A stretch of 64,000 nt of DNA. Origin: Aggregatilineales bacterium. Its GTDB lineage: Bacteria; Chloroflexota; Anaerolineae; Aggregatilineales; Phototrophicaceae. Within the stretch, counting starts at the first letter, position 1. Each line of letters begins with the position of its first letter. Both the position numbers and the translations under genes were made by a program. Under the pieces are notes generated by a model. That model made no database searches. It had not been told where the DNA came from and saw only the letters and a program-made list of their open reading frames with translations. This document shows, in pieces, positions 52,999 through 61,495 of the stretch. The stretch spans positions 248,001 to 312,000 of the forward strand of contig JAUQWZ010000011.1 of NCBI GenBank assembly GCA_030834905.1, read 5' to 3'.

Positions 52999-54411
52999 AT
53001 GGCTGACGACGTGTATCACATCCCCCTGTTTGCCGACCTCACCACCGAGCAGCTTAACTGGCTGCAAGAGGTATCGACCGAATGCTGGCTCGAAACCGGC
53101 GAATACCTGTTTAAGCAGGGCGACGAGGACGATCATTTTTACATTGTGCTTGAGGGCGCGCTTCAGATTATTCGCCTGATTCACGGCGTGCAGCGGGTGC
53201 TGGACGTAACCGGACGCGGCACTATCAGCGGCGAGCTTGCCCTGCTGCGCAGCGTTCCGCGCGCGGCAACCGCCCGCGCCGTTGCGCCCACCCACCTGAT
53301 GGTGTTTGACAGCCAGGCGTTCCGCGCCATCTTTGCCGATATGCCGGTGCTTGGGTTCCGCATCCTGCAAATCGCCGCCGAACGGTTGAGTGGCAACGCC
53401 TCGCTGGTGAATCATGACGAGAAAATGGCGGCGCTGGGCAAGTTCTCGGCGGGGCTGGCGCACGAACTCAACAATCCGGCATCGGCGGCGCGGCGGGCAG
53501 CGCAAACGCTGCAAGACCTGCTGCCCGATCTGCTGCGCCGGTCAGCGCGGCTGTGCCTGCTGGCAATGGACGACTCCCGGATTGAACACCTGCTCGCCGT
53601 AGAGCACGATTACGCCGAACGAGCGCGTCAGGCAGCGCCGCTGGCTCCGCTGGCGCGCAGTGACCGCGAAGACGAACTGACCGACCGACTGAGCGCGCTC
53701 GGCGTCGAAGACAGCTATGACTGCGCCGCGGTGTTTGTCAGCAGCGGGCTAACCCTGAGCGATGTGGACGCCTTCGTCCGGGATGCGCCAGCCGCCGCCG
53801 CCGCCGAAATCATCGGGTGGTTGAGCGCCGCGCTGAACGCGGACAGCCTGCTGCGCGAGATTGACGACAGCACCACCCGCATTTCCGATCTGGTGCGGAC
53901 GGTAAAAGAATATACCTATATGGATCAGGATCGAGAGCAGCAGGTCGATATTCACAAATCACTGGAGACAACGCTCAAGATCCTGGCGCACAAGCTCAGC
54001 GGCGTGGAAGTTTTGCGCGAATATGACCCGGATCTGCCGGTTATCACGGCAAACGGAAGCGAACTGAATCAGGTATGGACAAATCTGATTGACAACGCCG
54101 TTGACGCGCTGAAGGGCAAGCCCAACGGGCGCATCACGCTGGTCACGCGCGGCGAAAGTGACTTTGTGATGGTCGCCGTTGAGGATAACGGCGCTGGCAT
54201 CCCCAACGAAGCTCTGCCGCGTCTGTTTGAACCCTTCTTCACGACCAAAGGCGTCGGTGAAGGCACCGGGCTGGGGCTGGATATTTCCTATCGCATCATC
54301 AGCCAGCACAACGGCAGCATTGAAGTTGAGTCGCAGCCGGGCAGCACCCAGTTTATCGTGCGCCTCCCCGTCCGGCGGGGCGCTGCCATCAGTTCGGAGG
54401 CTGAAGGATGA
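52999..54411 (+). CDS. Sensor histidine kinase with N-terminal cyclic-nucleotide-binding domain
   Basis: The 470 residues have a cNMP-binding domain (about 8-130: LETGEYLFKQGDEDDHFYIV and GELALLRSVPRAATARA), then an H-box AGLAHELNNPASAARR with His155. A helical region and a HATPase domain follow (NQVWTNLIDNAVDAL, VEDNGAGIP, FTTKGVGEGTGLGLDI). It is soluble, with no membrane helix. It starts 8 bases after the receiver-flavoprotein gene and overlaps the oxidase gene by four bases, so it most likely phosphorylates the fused receiver. Confidence 0.93.
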   Translation: MADDVYHIPLFADLTTEQLNWLQEVSTECWLETGEYLFKQGDEDDHFYIVLEGALQIIRLIHGVQRVLDVTGRGTISGELALLRSVPRAATARAVAPTHLMVFDSQAFRAIFADMPVLGFRILQIAAERLSGNASLVNHDEKMAALGKFSAGLAHELNNPASAARRAAQTLQDLLPDLLRRSARLCLLAMDDSRIEHLLAVEHDYAERARQAAPLAPLARSDREDELTDRLSALGVEDSYDCAAVFVSSGLTLSDVDAFVRDAPAAAAAEIIGWLSAALNADSLLREIDDSTTRISDLVRTVKEYTYMDQDREQQVDIHKSLETTLKILAHKLSGVEVLREYDPDLPVITANGSELNQVWTNLIDNAVDALKGKPNGRITLVTRGESDFVMVAVEDNGAGIPNEALPRLFEPFFTTKGVGEGTGLGLDISYRIISQHNGSIEVESQPGSTQFIVRLPVRRGAAISSEAEG

Positions 54412-55745
54412 CCCGGTCGAAATTCCTGCTGAATCCATCCCCGGATGAAATGCCGCGTACCGCCGACGTCGTCATCATCGGCGGCGGTCCCGCCGGAACG
54501 TCAGCCGCCTGGGCGCTGGAACGACTGTCGCCGGGCATTCAGATCCTGCTGATCGAAAAGACCGAACGGCTGGGCGCTGGCAGCTCGCTTGCCTCGCTGG
54601 AAGCCTTTCGTTCGTGCTGGCCCGCCGTGTGTCTGGCAAAACAGATGGAATTCAGCCTGGAAGTCTTTCTTCACGCCGACGATTATCTGGGCGCGGACGC
54701 GGCGCAGTCGCTGGACGTGCGGCAGCGCGGCTATCTGTTCGGCGCCTTTAGCCAGCAGCACGCGACCACTCTCCAGAACGACGTGAAGCGGCTGCACCAG
54801 ATCGGGCTGAGCCATATCGAATATCTCGACGCCGACGAAGTGCGCTATCGTTTCGGCTGGCTGGGCGACCGCGTGATCGGCGCGAAGTTCGATCCTATGG
54901 CGGGCTGGCTCGATTCAAACGCGCTCATCCATGCCTATGTCCGCAGCGCCAGATCAACGCAGGTGCTGCTGAACGCGGGCGTGGTCGATCTGTGCATAGA
55001 CGGCGGGCGCGTCTCCGGCGTGAACACGCCGTTTGGGACAGTTTCAGCGCCCAGCGTCATCGTCACAGGCGGCGCGGGTGCCAACGATACCATGCTCAGC
55101 GCCGGACTAACCCTGCCGCTGCTGCTGCGCCCGCGCCAGAGCTTCACCACCGGCTGGCGACACGAGTCGTTCCCCGACGATGCGCCGATGGTGATCGCCG
55201 CGCCGCCCTTTCCGACTCATCTGCGTCCCGAAGCGCGTACTGGCGCGATTTTCGGCTGGGAATACACCTGGCACAATAAAAAGCTGGACGCCGTTTATGG
55301 CACCAGCGACACAACCGACGCCATCCGCACGCCGTTCTATCCGCTTCAGCAGTTGAAAGACCCGCGCTTTCCGTCGCTGGCGCTGCTCCGGCTGGCGCGG
55401 CAGTTCGGGCACCGCGACGGCGAAGGCTTCGCCGATCCACGGTATCTGCGCAGCATTTCGCACAATATCGGCTACTACGTGCATCGCGATTATTCGGCGG
55501 CTTATTTCACCACCACCGACGGCAGGCAGCAGCCCTACGACAGCGAGCGCGCCATCATCGACGCCTATCCGGGTATCGACGGGCTGTTTGTCTCGGTGGC
55601 GCATGTCGGACACGGCATCATGTCGTCGCCCAGCGCGGGCGATACCATCGCCTCGAAAGTGCTGGGCAAGCCCCTGCGCCATCCATCGCTGGCGGATTTT
55701 GGCTTCGACGTGCCGTATGTCGATTACGATATGGCGGTCATTTAG
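54408..55745 (+). CDS. FAD-dependent oxidoreductase, DAO (glycine/D-amino-acid oxidase) family
   Basis: The start at 54408 overlaps the kinase stop (ATGA). A second ATG at 54450 begins MPRTADVVIIGGGPAG. The roughly 445 residues contain the FAD Rossmann motif IIGGGPAGTSAAWALE and the DAO C-terminal FVSVAHVGHGIMSSPSAGD. The substrate is an amine or imino acid, unknown. It is the third gene of the redox-signalling operon. Confidence 0.88.
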   Translation: MTRSKFLLNPSPDEMPRTADVVIIGGGPAGTSAAWALERLSPGIQILLIEKTERLGAGSSLASLEAFRSCWPAVCLAKQMEFSLEVFLHADDYLGADAAQSLDVRQRGYLFGAFSQQHATTLQNDVKRLHQIGLSHIEYLDADEVRYRFGWLGDRVIGAKFDPMAGWLDSNALIHAYVRSARSTQVLLNAGVVDLCIDGGRVSGVNTPFGTVSAPSVIVTGGAGANDTMLSAGLTLPLLLRPRQSFTTGWRHESFPDDAPMVIAAPPFPTHLRPEARTGAIFGWEYTWHNKKLDAVYGTSDTTDAIRTPFYPLQQLKDPRFPSLALLRLARQFGHRDGEGFADPRYLRSISHNIGYYVHRDYSAAYFTTTDGRQQPYDSERAIIDAYPGIDGLFVSVAHVGHGIMSSPSAGDTIASKVLGKPLRHPSLADFGFDVPYVDYDMAVI

Positions 55746-55747
55746 AG

Positions 55748-55792
55748 AAGTAGAAAAAGTAGAAAAAGTAAAAGAAGTAAGCGAAGTAAAAG
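55748..55792. repeat. Five tandem 9-bp units (AAGTAGAAA type)
   Basis: Units AAGTAGAAA, AAGTAGAAA, AAGTAAAAG, AAGTAAGCG and AAGTAAAAG fill the gap between convergent genes, starting 3 bases after the oxidase stop. Confidence 0.85.
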
Positions 55793-55819
55793 CGGCGGTG
55801 CGTTATATTCACATAGTCG

Positions 55820-56629
55820 CTAGGCGTCGGCGTGGCAGCTTGTCGAGCCTTCGACCAGTTCGGCGCTGAGCAGCGTCAAGCCGCGAATGCGCAGCCCTTC
55901 CACCTGTCCCATCAACTGGCGCGCCGCCCGGCGTCCTAATTCCGACACATTGGCGGCGACGTTGGTCAGCCCTGCCGCGTCCGCTTCGGGACCGCTGCCG
56001 AAACCCACCACCGCGACTTCGTCCGGCACCGACAGACCCGCCGCCGTCAGCACGTCGATTGCCGCCAGCGCCATCAGAAAATCTGAGGCGACGATGCCAT
56101 CAAAATCGTGGGTCTGCTCGATCAGTCGCGCCAATGCCTGCGATGCCACCGAGGGGATAAAATCACCGCGCAGAATGTACTGAGGCGGGATATTGAGGTT
56201 GTAGCGCATCAGTTCCTGCTGGAAGGCGGCGTCCCGCTGGATGCCGTCGTTCTGCTCCATATTGCCCTGAATGAAGACCAGCCGCCGGCGATGGCAGTGA
56301 ACCACCAGATGTTCCACCAGAATGGCGATCCCCTGAGTGTTGTTGGGCGCAACGGCAGGAACGGGCAGATTGGGCAGGCGGTGGCTGACGAGCGATACCG
56401 GCAGACCGCCTTCGTAGAGGCGGCACAGCACGTCGTCGGGTACGGCGTTGGCGATCACCAGCAGCCCCGCCAAGCCCTCGAACGACTGATCCGGCACCTG
56501 GCGGTCGGGAACGGTGACCACCCGCACGCGGTAGCCGCGCGCGCTGGCGGCTTCTTCGACTCCGGCGATGACGTTGCGCTGGAAGACTTCGCCGGGGTTG
56601 TTGGTCATCACGCCAAGCAGCGGCTTCAT
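55820..56629 (-). CDS. LacI-type sugar-binding domain protein lacking HTH
   Basis: The 269 residues align with the periplasmic-binding-like effector domain of LacI regulators (MKPLLGVMTNNPGEVFQRNV, GLLVIANAV, DGIVASDFLMALAAIDVL, VPDEVAVVGFGSG). They begin directly at the first strand and have no DNA-binding helix-turn-helix. The start overlaps the ROK gene stop by four bases, so the two are made together. It may act as a ligand-sensing partner of the ROK repressor. Confidence 0.82.
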   Translation of the reverse strand: MKPLLGVMTNNPGEVFQRNVIAGVEEAASARGYRVRVVTVPDRQVPDQSFEGLAGLLVIANAVPDDVLCRLYEGGLPVSLVSHRLPNLPVPAVAPNNTQGIAILVEHLVVHCHRRRLVFIQGNMEQNDGIQRDAAFQQELMRYNLNIPPQYILRGDFIPSVASQALARLIEQTHDFDGIVASDFLMALAAIDVLTAAGLSVPDEVAVVGFGSGPEADAAGLTNVAANVSELGRRAARQLMGQVEGLRIRGLTLLSAELVEGSTSCHADA

Positions 56630-57807
56630 ATCAGGTCAAGTTCCTTCTGAATGGCATAGGCAGCCGCGCCAATGGCGCTCATATTCGGGGAATAGCCCAG
56701 CGAAAAGACGACGTTCTGAACCAGCGCCGGGGACAGCAGCGCTTCCGCCTTCCGAGCGACATCGTCCAGAAACGACTCGCCCAGGTTGACAATCGGGCCC
56801 ACCAGCGAAATGTGATCGGGACGCAGCAGCCCGGTCACCCAGGCGACCAACTGCGCCAGATACGACGCCAGTTCGTCGTTCAGCGCCAGCGCCAGATCGT
56901 CGCCGTTGGCAGCGCCGTAACGCAGGTGCATATACGTCAGGTCATGTTCCGGCAGAATGGTGTTTGGGTACTGATGGCGCAGTTCGGCGTGACGCGCCTG
57001 GACGTGTTCCCAGCCCAGCAGCTTATCCAGCCGCTGGCTGTTGGAGAGATGCAGGCTGCCGATATCGCCGCCGTGATGATATGCCGCCCCCTGCCAGGCG
57101 ACGCCCACTTCAACGCCCTCATTGACGAACAGCGTCACCAGATTTTCCGGCGCGGTATCGCCTTCGGTGCCAAAGGCAAACTGGGCAATGGCGATCAGTT
57201 CGCTGTTGTTGCCGATATACACCGGCACGTTGTAGTGATTGGCGAGGATCTCGACCAGCGATAGTTCCTGCCAGCCCAGGTATTCCGACTGCCGCACGAT
57301 GCCAGCGTCGTTATCCACCACCCCCGGCACGCCGACGCCAATACACAGCAGCGGCGCGTCAAGCTGGGCGATCAAGCCGTTGATGACTTCAGTCAGCAGG
57401 ACGAGCACCTCATCCCCGCGCAGGGTATCGAGGTCGGCATAGTGGCGGGCGATGATCTGCCCTGACAGGTTCGACAGCACGCCAAACGCCCGCGTCGTAT
57501 CCAGCGAGATGCCGATGACGTGACGCGCGTCGGGTACGAACCGTACCAGCATCGGACGCTTGCCGCCAATGTCGGTGGATTCGCCCAGCCCGCCTTCCTC
57601 CAGCAGCCCTGCATCGATCAGTTCCGCGATCAGGTCAGAGACGGTCGGCTTGGCAAGCCCGGTCATCTGTGCCAGGGCGGCGCGGTTATTCGCCAGATCG
57701 TAATAGACCGCCCGCAGCAAAAGCTGGCGGTTATGGCGCTTCAGTTGTTCGCGTGTGGCTTTGCCCGGCTTCATGCGTGACCAGAATTCAATGTTGCTGT
57801 GACCCAT
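56626..57807 (-). CDS. ROK-family transcriptional regulator (NagC/XylR-like)
   Basis: The 393 residues start with a winged helix (LLLRAVYYDLANNRAALAQM, GLAKPTVSDLIAELIDAGLL) and continue with the ROK fold (HVIGISLDTTRAFGVLSNLS, LLCIGVGVPGVVDND, and VYIGNNSELIAIAQFAFG). The usual ROK zinc-site Cys cluster is not seen; the corresponding stretch has His (HHGGDIGSLH). It sits between the LacI-like gene and the glycosidase/ABC genes, all on the minus strand, and probably represses them in the absence of sugar. Confidence 0.9.
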   Translation of the reverse strand: MGHSNIEFWSRMKPGKATREQLKRHNRQLLLRAVYYDLANNRAALAQMTGLAKPTVSDLIAELIDAGLLEEGGLGESTDIGGKRPMLVRFVPDARHVIGISLDTTRAFGVLSNLSGQIIARHYADLDTLRGDEVLVLLTEVINGLIAQLDAPLLCIGVGVPGVVDNDAGIVRQSEYLGWQELSLVEILANHYNVPVYIGNNSELIAIAQFAFGTEGDTAPENLVTLFVNEGVEVGVAWQGAAYHHGGDIGSLHLSNSQRLDKLLGWEHVQARHAELRHQYPNTILPEHDLTYMHLRYGAANGDDLALALNDELASYLAQLVAWVTGLLRPDHISLVGPIVNLGESFLDDVARKAEALLSPALVQNVVFSLGYSPNMSAIGAAAYAIQKELDLI

Positions 57808-57908
57808 TAAGCAAGTACCGCTGACGCTGTCGTTTGTGGTGTCAGCGTATTATATGATCAAGGTATAGCGAACCAAAGCCCGCTGTCCTATTCCGATTTC
57901 TTGTCCCC

Positions 57909-58937
57909 TCACCGGGCGCACGCTGCCGGACGATCTTCGCGCAGTACGTCCCAGTTCGCCGGATCTTCGCCGCCCAGACCCCAGATTGCGATGCCGCCGA
58001 GATCGGGGAACTGCGCGTTGATGGCGTTCACCCGCCAGGTGATAGTGTCCGCATCAGCAAAGTAGATCGTCTGGTCGGGCAAGCCGCGCACATCCAGATC
58101 GATTCGCGCTTCCTCGCCCTCGCGAATCACTTCCGGCGCAAACGAAGCAATCAGGCGCTGGGCTGCTGTCCAGGTGACCGTCGTGGCAGGCGGACGCCCA
58201 CGCAGCCAGCTGTAGCCGTAAAAGTGCAGTCCCATCCGCACCTTTGACAAATCAGTGACCGACTCGGCGTAGGTCAGCACATCGATCACCCAGTCAGGCG
58301 GCGCAATCGGACCCGGCGGCTCGTTGCGGCTGGTGTAGTCGTAAGTCATCAGCGTGAAACTATCGACTGCTGGCGCGAGTCGTTCCCAATCCTGGGCGGC
58401 TGCGCCTTCCCACGATCCGGCGTCGTCAGTCTTGGCGTGGACGGCAATCGAAAGCAGCCGACCGCGCGCGTGCAGTTCGTCCGACAGGGCTTCGATGAAG
58501 GTTGAGAAGTTATCGCGCGTGCTGAGGGCAAAGCCTTCATAGTCAATGTCGATGCCGTCGTAATCCATGCGCTCCACCAGATCGACAATCTGCCCGATGT
58601 GGAAAGCGCGGGTTTCGTCGGTCGCCAGCATCGTCCACAGGCTGCTGAAGATGCTCGGCATAATTTTCAGATCGGCTTCGCGCCATAGTGCCAACTGCTC
58701 GGCATCTTCCGCCCCAGGCTGCGCCGCCAGCGTGCCATCGAGCAGCGGCGTGTACCAGAACGGATGAATCACGTCGATCAGATCCAGATTCGCCGCCACG
58801 CTGTCCGCGCCGCCCGGATCATCCGACGAAGGATACCACACCGCGATACACCACGACGGCGTATCCTCCTGCGCCACCACCGCCGCGCTGGAAAGGAACA
58901 TCAGCAGGCAAACGGCAGCCAGCAGGCGCAGGGACAC
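57909..58937 (-). CDS. Exported glycoside hydrolase family 18 protein (chitinase/YaaH-like)
   Basis: GTG 58937 gives a proper signal peptide (SLRLLAAVCLLMFLSSAAVVAQ). A longer frame to 59054 runs through an intergenic repeat and would bury the signal. The 342 residues form a TIM barrel with the GH18 motif DGIDIDYEG, catalytic Glu134, plus the WEGAAAQDW and LMTYDYTSRNEP strands. GH18 enzymes hydrolyse chitin or related GlcNAc polymers. The neighbours (GH3 and a sugar ABC importer) fit amino-sugar scavenging. Confidence 0.88.
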   Translation of the reverse strand: MSLRLLAAVCLLMFLSSAAVVAQEDTPSWCIAVWYPSSDDPGGADSVAANLDLIDVIHPFWYTPLLDGTLAAQPGAEDAEQLALWREADLKIMPSIFSSLWTMLATDETRAFHIGQIVDLVERMDYDGIDIDYEGFALSTRDNFSTFIEALSDELHARGRLLSIAVHAKTDDAGSWEGAAAQDWERLAPAVDSFTLMTYDYTSRNEPPGPIAPPDWVIDVLTYAESVTDLSKVRMGLHFYGYSWLRGRPPATTVTWTAAQRLIASFAPEVIREGEEARIDLDVRGLPDQTIYFADADTITWRVNAINAQFPDLGGIAIWGLGGEDPANWDVLREDRPAACAR

Positions 58938-59025
58938 AATATATCGTGTCCGTTCCTGATTCAGCCGCCGGACACGACAGTGACATTCGAAGAATGTACG
59001 TGTCTCTACATTGTCCACAACAGGG
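58930..59025. repeat. Diverged GGACAC-type repeat element upstream of GH18
   Basis: GGACACAATATATCGTGTCC and GGACACGACAGTG...ACGTGTCTCTACAT resemble units of the 29645-29845 element, with an extra segment in the second hairpin. It overlaps the first codons of the GH18 gene. Confidence 0.6.
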
Positions 59026-59063
59026 GGGTGAAGCTTTAATCGCGTCATCTTCATTAGGTCGCC

Positions 59064-60575
59064 CTATCCCCCAACCTCTAGCCCTGGCAGGACAACCGGC
59101 AGAACGCCCTGCGGCTCGATCTCGCCATACAGCACCCGCGCCACCGCTTCGGTTGCCGACGGGCGAACGCTGTAGGCGCACAGATAGGTCTGCACCGCCG
59201 GGAAGGCAGTGCAGTCGTAGGGGGTGCGCAGCGAAACGACGATTGGCTGCTGCCCACGCTCGCACAGGGCGCGGATGAGTCCGGTTTGCCCTTCGTCCGT
59301 TTCGGCAGCAATCGTGCCAATGATGATCGTGTCCGCGTCTTCGAGGTAGCGCAGCGCCGCCCGCACTGCCGCGGCGTCAGCGTGCATCGGGATTTCCAGC
59401 GCTTCGGCGCGAGGCTGGCGGCGGCTGATTGCGCTCGGCAGCCCGACTCGCACCTTCGACGACGTATCCGCCGGAGTCAGGTCGGCGGTTTTCACCGTCA
59501 CGATGACTACCCGATCTTCGGGATTGGATACCAGCGGCAGGCGTCCGTTATCGCGCACTACCGTAATGGCGCGGTCGGCGATGGTCTGGGCGATCTGCCT
59601 GTGTTCGTCGCTCCCCACCACCGACAGCGGCGGCAGCTCGCGCGGCAATCGCGCCCGCGCCCTTTGAATACGGGACGCCGACTGCGGATCGAGCAGGTAC
59701 GCCAGTTTCGGAATCAGGCTGAGCTGATCGGGGATATGTCCCAGCAGCAGCAGGTCGTTACCCGCTGCCAGCGCCGCCGATAGCGACGGCAGCGTGCCTT
59801 CACGCGCGACGGCGTTCATATCCATGGCGTCGCTCACCAGCAGCCCATCGAAGCCCAGTTCCTGACGCAGCACGCCCCTCAGCACCGCCGAGGACAGCGT
59901 CGCCGGGCGGTCTTCAAGCACGCTGAAGACGATATGCCCGGTCATGACCGCATCCACGCCCGCCGAAATCGCCTCGCGGAACGGGAGCAGCTCAACGCCG
60001 CGCATGTGCTCCAGCGAGTGCGGAACCACCGGCAGCGCGAAGTGTGAATCGCTTTCGATATCGCCCATGCCTGGAAAATGCTTGGCGGTGGCGATGACGC
60101 CTTCCGCCTGAATGCCGCGAATCAGGGCGCGTCCCAGCACCGAAACCAGATTGGGATCGTCACCAAACGAGCGAATACCAATCGCCGGGTTGGCGGGATT
60201 ATTGTTGATGTCCAGCGACGGCGCGAAATTCATATTGACGCCCATTGCCAGCAGTTCGCGTCCCAGCACGCGCCCCGCCTGTTCCGCCAATTCCGGCGAG
60301 CGAGTCGCGCCCAGCGCCATATTGCCCGGAAGCTCGGTCGTGCCTTCGCTGACCGCGATCAACTGACCGCCTTCCTGATCCATGCCGATGATCGGCGGCG
60401 GCAAACCGCCCTCAGCGGCGGCGGCGTACAGCGCCAGCGTCAGTTCGCGCAGCTGCGCAGGCGAAACCACATTGAAGTTGAACAGGCAGAACGCGGCGAT
60501 TTCACCCCGCCGCACCGCCTCTCTGACCGCTTCGGGCAGCGTTGTGCCGCGAAAGCTGTGCATTAACTGGATCAC
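59064..60575 (-). CDS. Glycoside hydrolase family 3 protein (beta-N-acetylhexosaminidase-like)
   Basis: The 503 residues have the NagZ/GH3 pattern: MDQEGGQLIAVS, NFAPSLDINNNPANP, AKHFPGMGDIESDSH with the catalytic His loop, and nucleophile Asp249 in SDAMDMNAV. A C-terminal GH3 domain follows (from about 330). There is no signal peptide, so it acts in the cytoplasm on imported oligomers. It is 3 bases from the MalG-like permease gene, in one operon. Confidence 0.92.
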   Translation of the reverse strand: MIQLMHSFRGTTLPEAVREAVRRGEIAAFCLFNFNVVSPAQLRELTLALYAAAAEGGLPPPIIGMDQEGGQLIAVSEGTTELPGNMALGATRSPELAEQAGRVLGRELLAMGVNMNFAPSLDINNNPANPAIGIRSFGDDPNLVSVLGRALIRGIQAEGVIATAKHFPGMGDIESDSHFALPVVPHSLEHMRGVELLPFREAISAGVDAVMTGHIVFSVLEDRPATLSSAVLRGVLRQELGFDGLLVSDAMDMNAVAREGTLPSLSAALAAGNDLLLLGHIPDQLSLIPKLAYLLDPQSASRIQRARARLPRELPPLSVVGSDEHRQIAQTIADRAITVVRDNGRLPLVSNPEDRVVIVTVKTADLTPADTSSKVRVGLPSAISRRQPRAEALEIPMHADAAAVRAALRYLEDADTIIIGTIAAETDEGQTGLIRALCERGQQPIVVSLRTPYDCTAFPAVQTYLCAYSVRPSATEAVARVLYGEIEPQGVLPVVLPGLEVGG

Positions 60576-60578
60576 GGG

Positions 60579-61493
60579 TCACCCTTCCTTTGAGCCGGTC
60601 AGGGTGATGCCCTGAATGAAGTAGCGCTGCGTCATCAAAAAGACGATCAGCACCGGCAGCACAAAGACCATACTTGCCGCCATCACATCCTGCCAGGGCA
60701 GCGGCGACGCCTGGAGGTTAAGCTTCTGGGCGACGTAAATGGGCATGGTGAACAACTCGGAGCGCTGAAGGTAGATCAGCGGCTGCACCAGGCTGTTCCA
60801 CTGCCCCACGAACAGGAATACGGTGATGGTCGCCAGCGCCGGGCGCGACAGCGGCATGATGATATGCCACCACACCTCAAGCGGATTCGCGCCGTCGATC
60901 ATCGCCGCTTCGTCCAGTTCCCTGGGGATGCCCAGCATGAACTGGCGCAGCAGGAAGATCAGCGCCGCGCCGCCCGCGAAATAGCCGGGAATGGTGATCG
61001 GGTTGAAGGTGCGTATCCAGCCCAGGTTGTAGAACAGCACATACTGCGGCACCAGCGTCGCCTGTACCGGCAGCATCAGCGTGCCCATCATCAGGGCAAA
61101 GACGAGGTTGCGTCCTTTCCACTCCAGGCGGCTGAAGGAAAATGCCACCAGCGCGATGGACGTGACCGTCCCCAGCAGCACCAGACCGGTGATGAACAGG
61201 CTGTTGCCGAAGGCGCGGTAAAACGCATCTTCATGAAACAGCTTGTCATAGTTTGACCACTGCGGCACTGCCGGAAGCAGGTTTAGCTGCGGCTGCCCGA
61301 CCTCTTCAATCGTCTTGAGCGACGTACCCCCCATCCACACCAGCGGAAACAGGAAGAAAGCGGCAAAGGCGATCATCACCGCGTACAGCAGGATCGGACG
61401 CAGCGGCAGCGCCCGCAGAATGGATCGGATAGTCTGCGGCATACCCGCGTTCCGGCTCTCAGCGATTTTGGTTTGAGTCGATAGAGTCGTCAT
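60579..61493 (-). CDS. Carbohydrate ABC transporter permease, MalG-type
   Basis: ATG 61493 is chosen because the longer frame lies inside the upstream permease gene. The 304 residues have six membrane helices and the EAA loop (ELDEAAMIDGANPLEVWWHIIMPLSRPAL). It is the second permease of the importer. Its start is 2 bases past the end of the MalF-type gene. Confidence 0.93.
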   Translation of the reverse strand: MTTLSTQTKIAESRNAGMPQTIRSILRALPLRPILLYAVMIAFAAFFLFPLVWMGGTSLKTIEEVGQPQLNLLPAVPQWSNYDKLFHEDAFYRAFGNSLFITGLVLLGTVTSIALVAFSFSRLEWKGRNLVFALMMGTLMLPVQATLVPQYVLFYNLGWIRTFNPITIPGYFAGGAALIFLLRQFMLGIPRELDEAAMIDGANPLEVWWHIIMPLSRPALATITVFLFVGQWNSLVQPLIYLQRSELFTMPIYVAQKLNLQASPLPWQDVMAASMVFVLPVLIVFLMTQRYFIQGITLTGSKEG

Positions 61494-61495
61494 GA

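Noticed and set aside
58938..59054. Upstream start of the GH18 protein
   Set aside because: The extra residues are encoded by an intergenic repeat and would precede the signal peptide.
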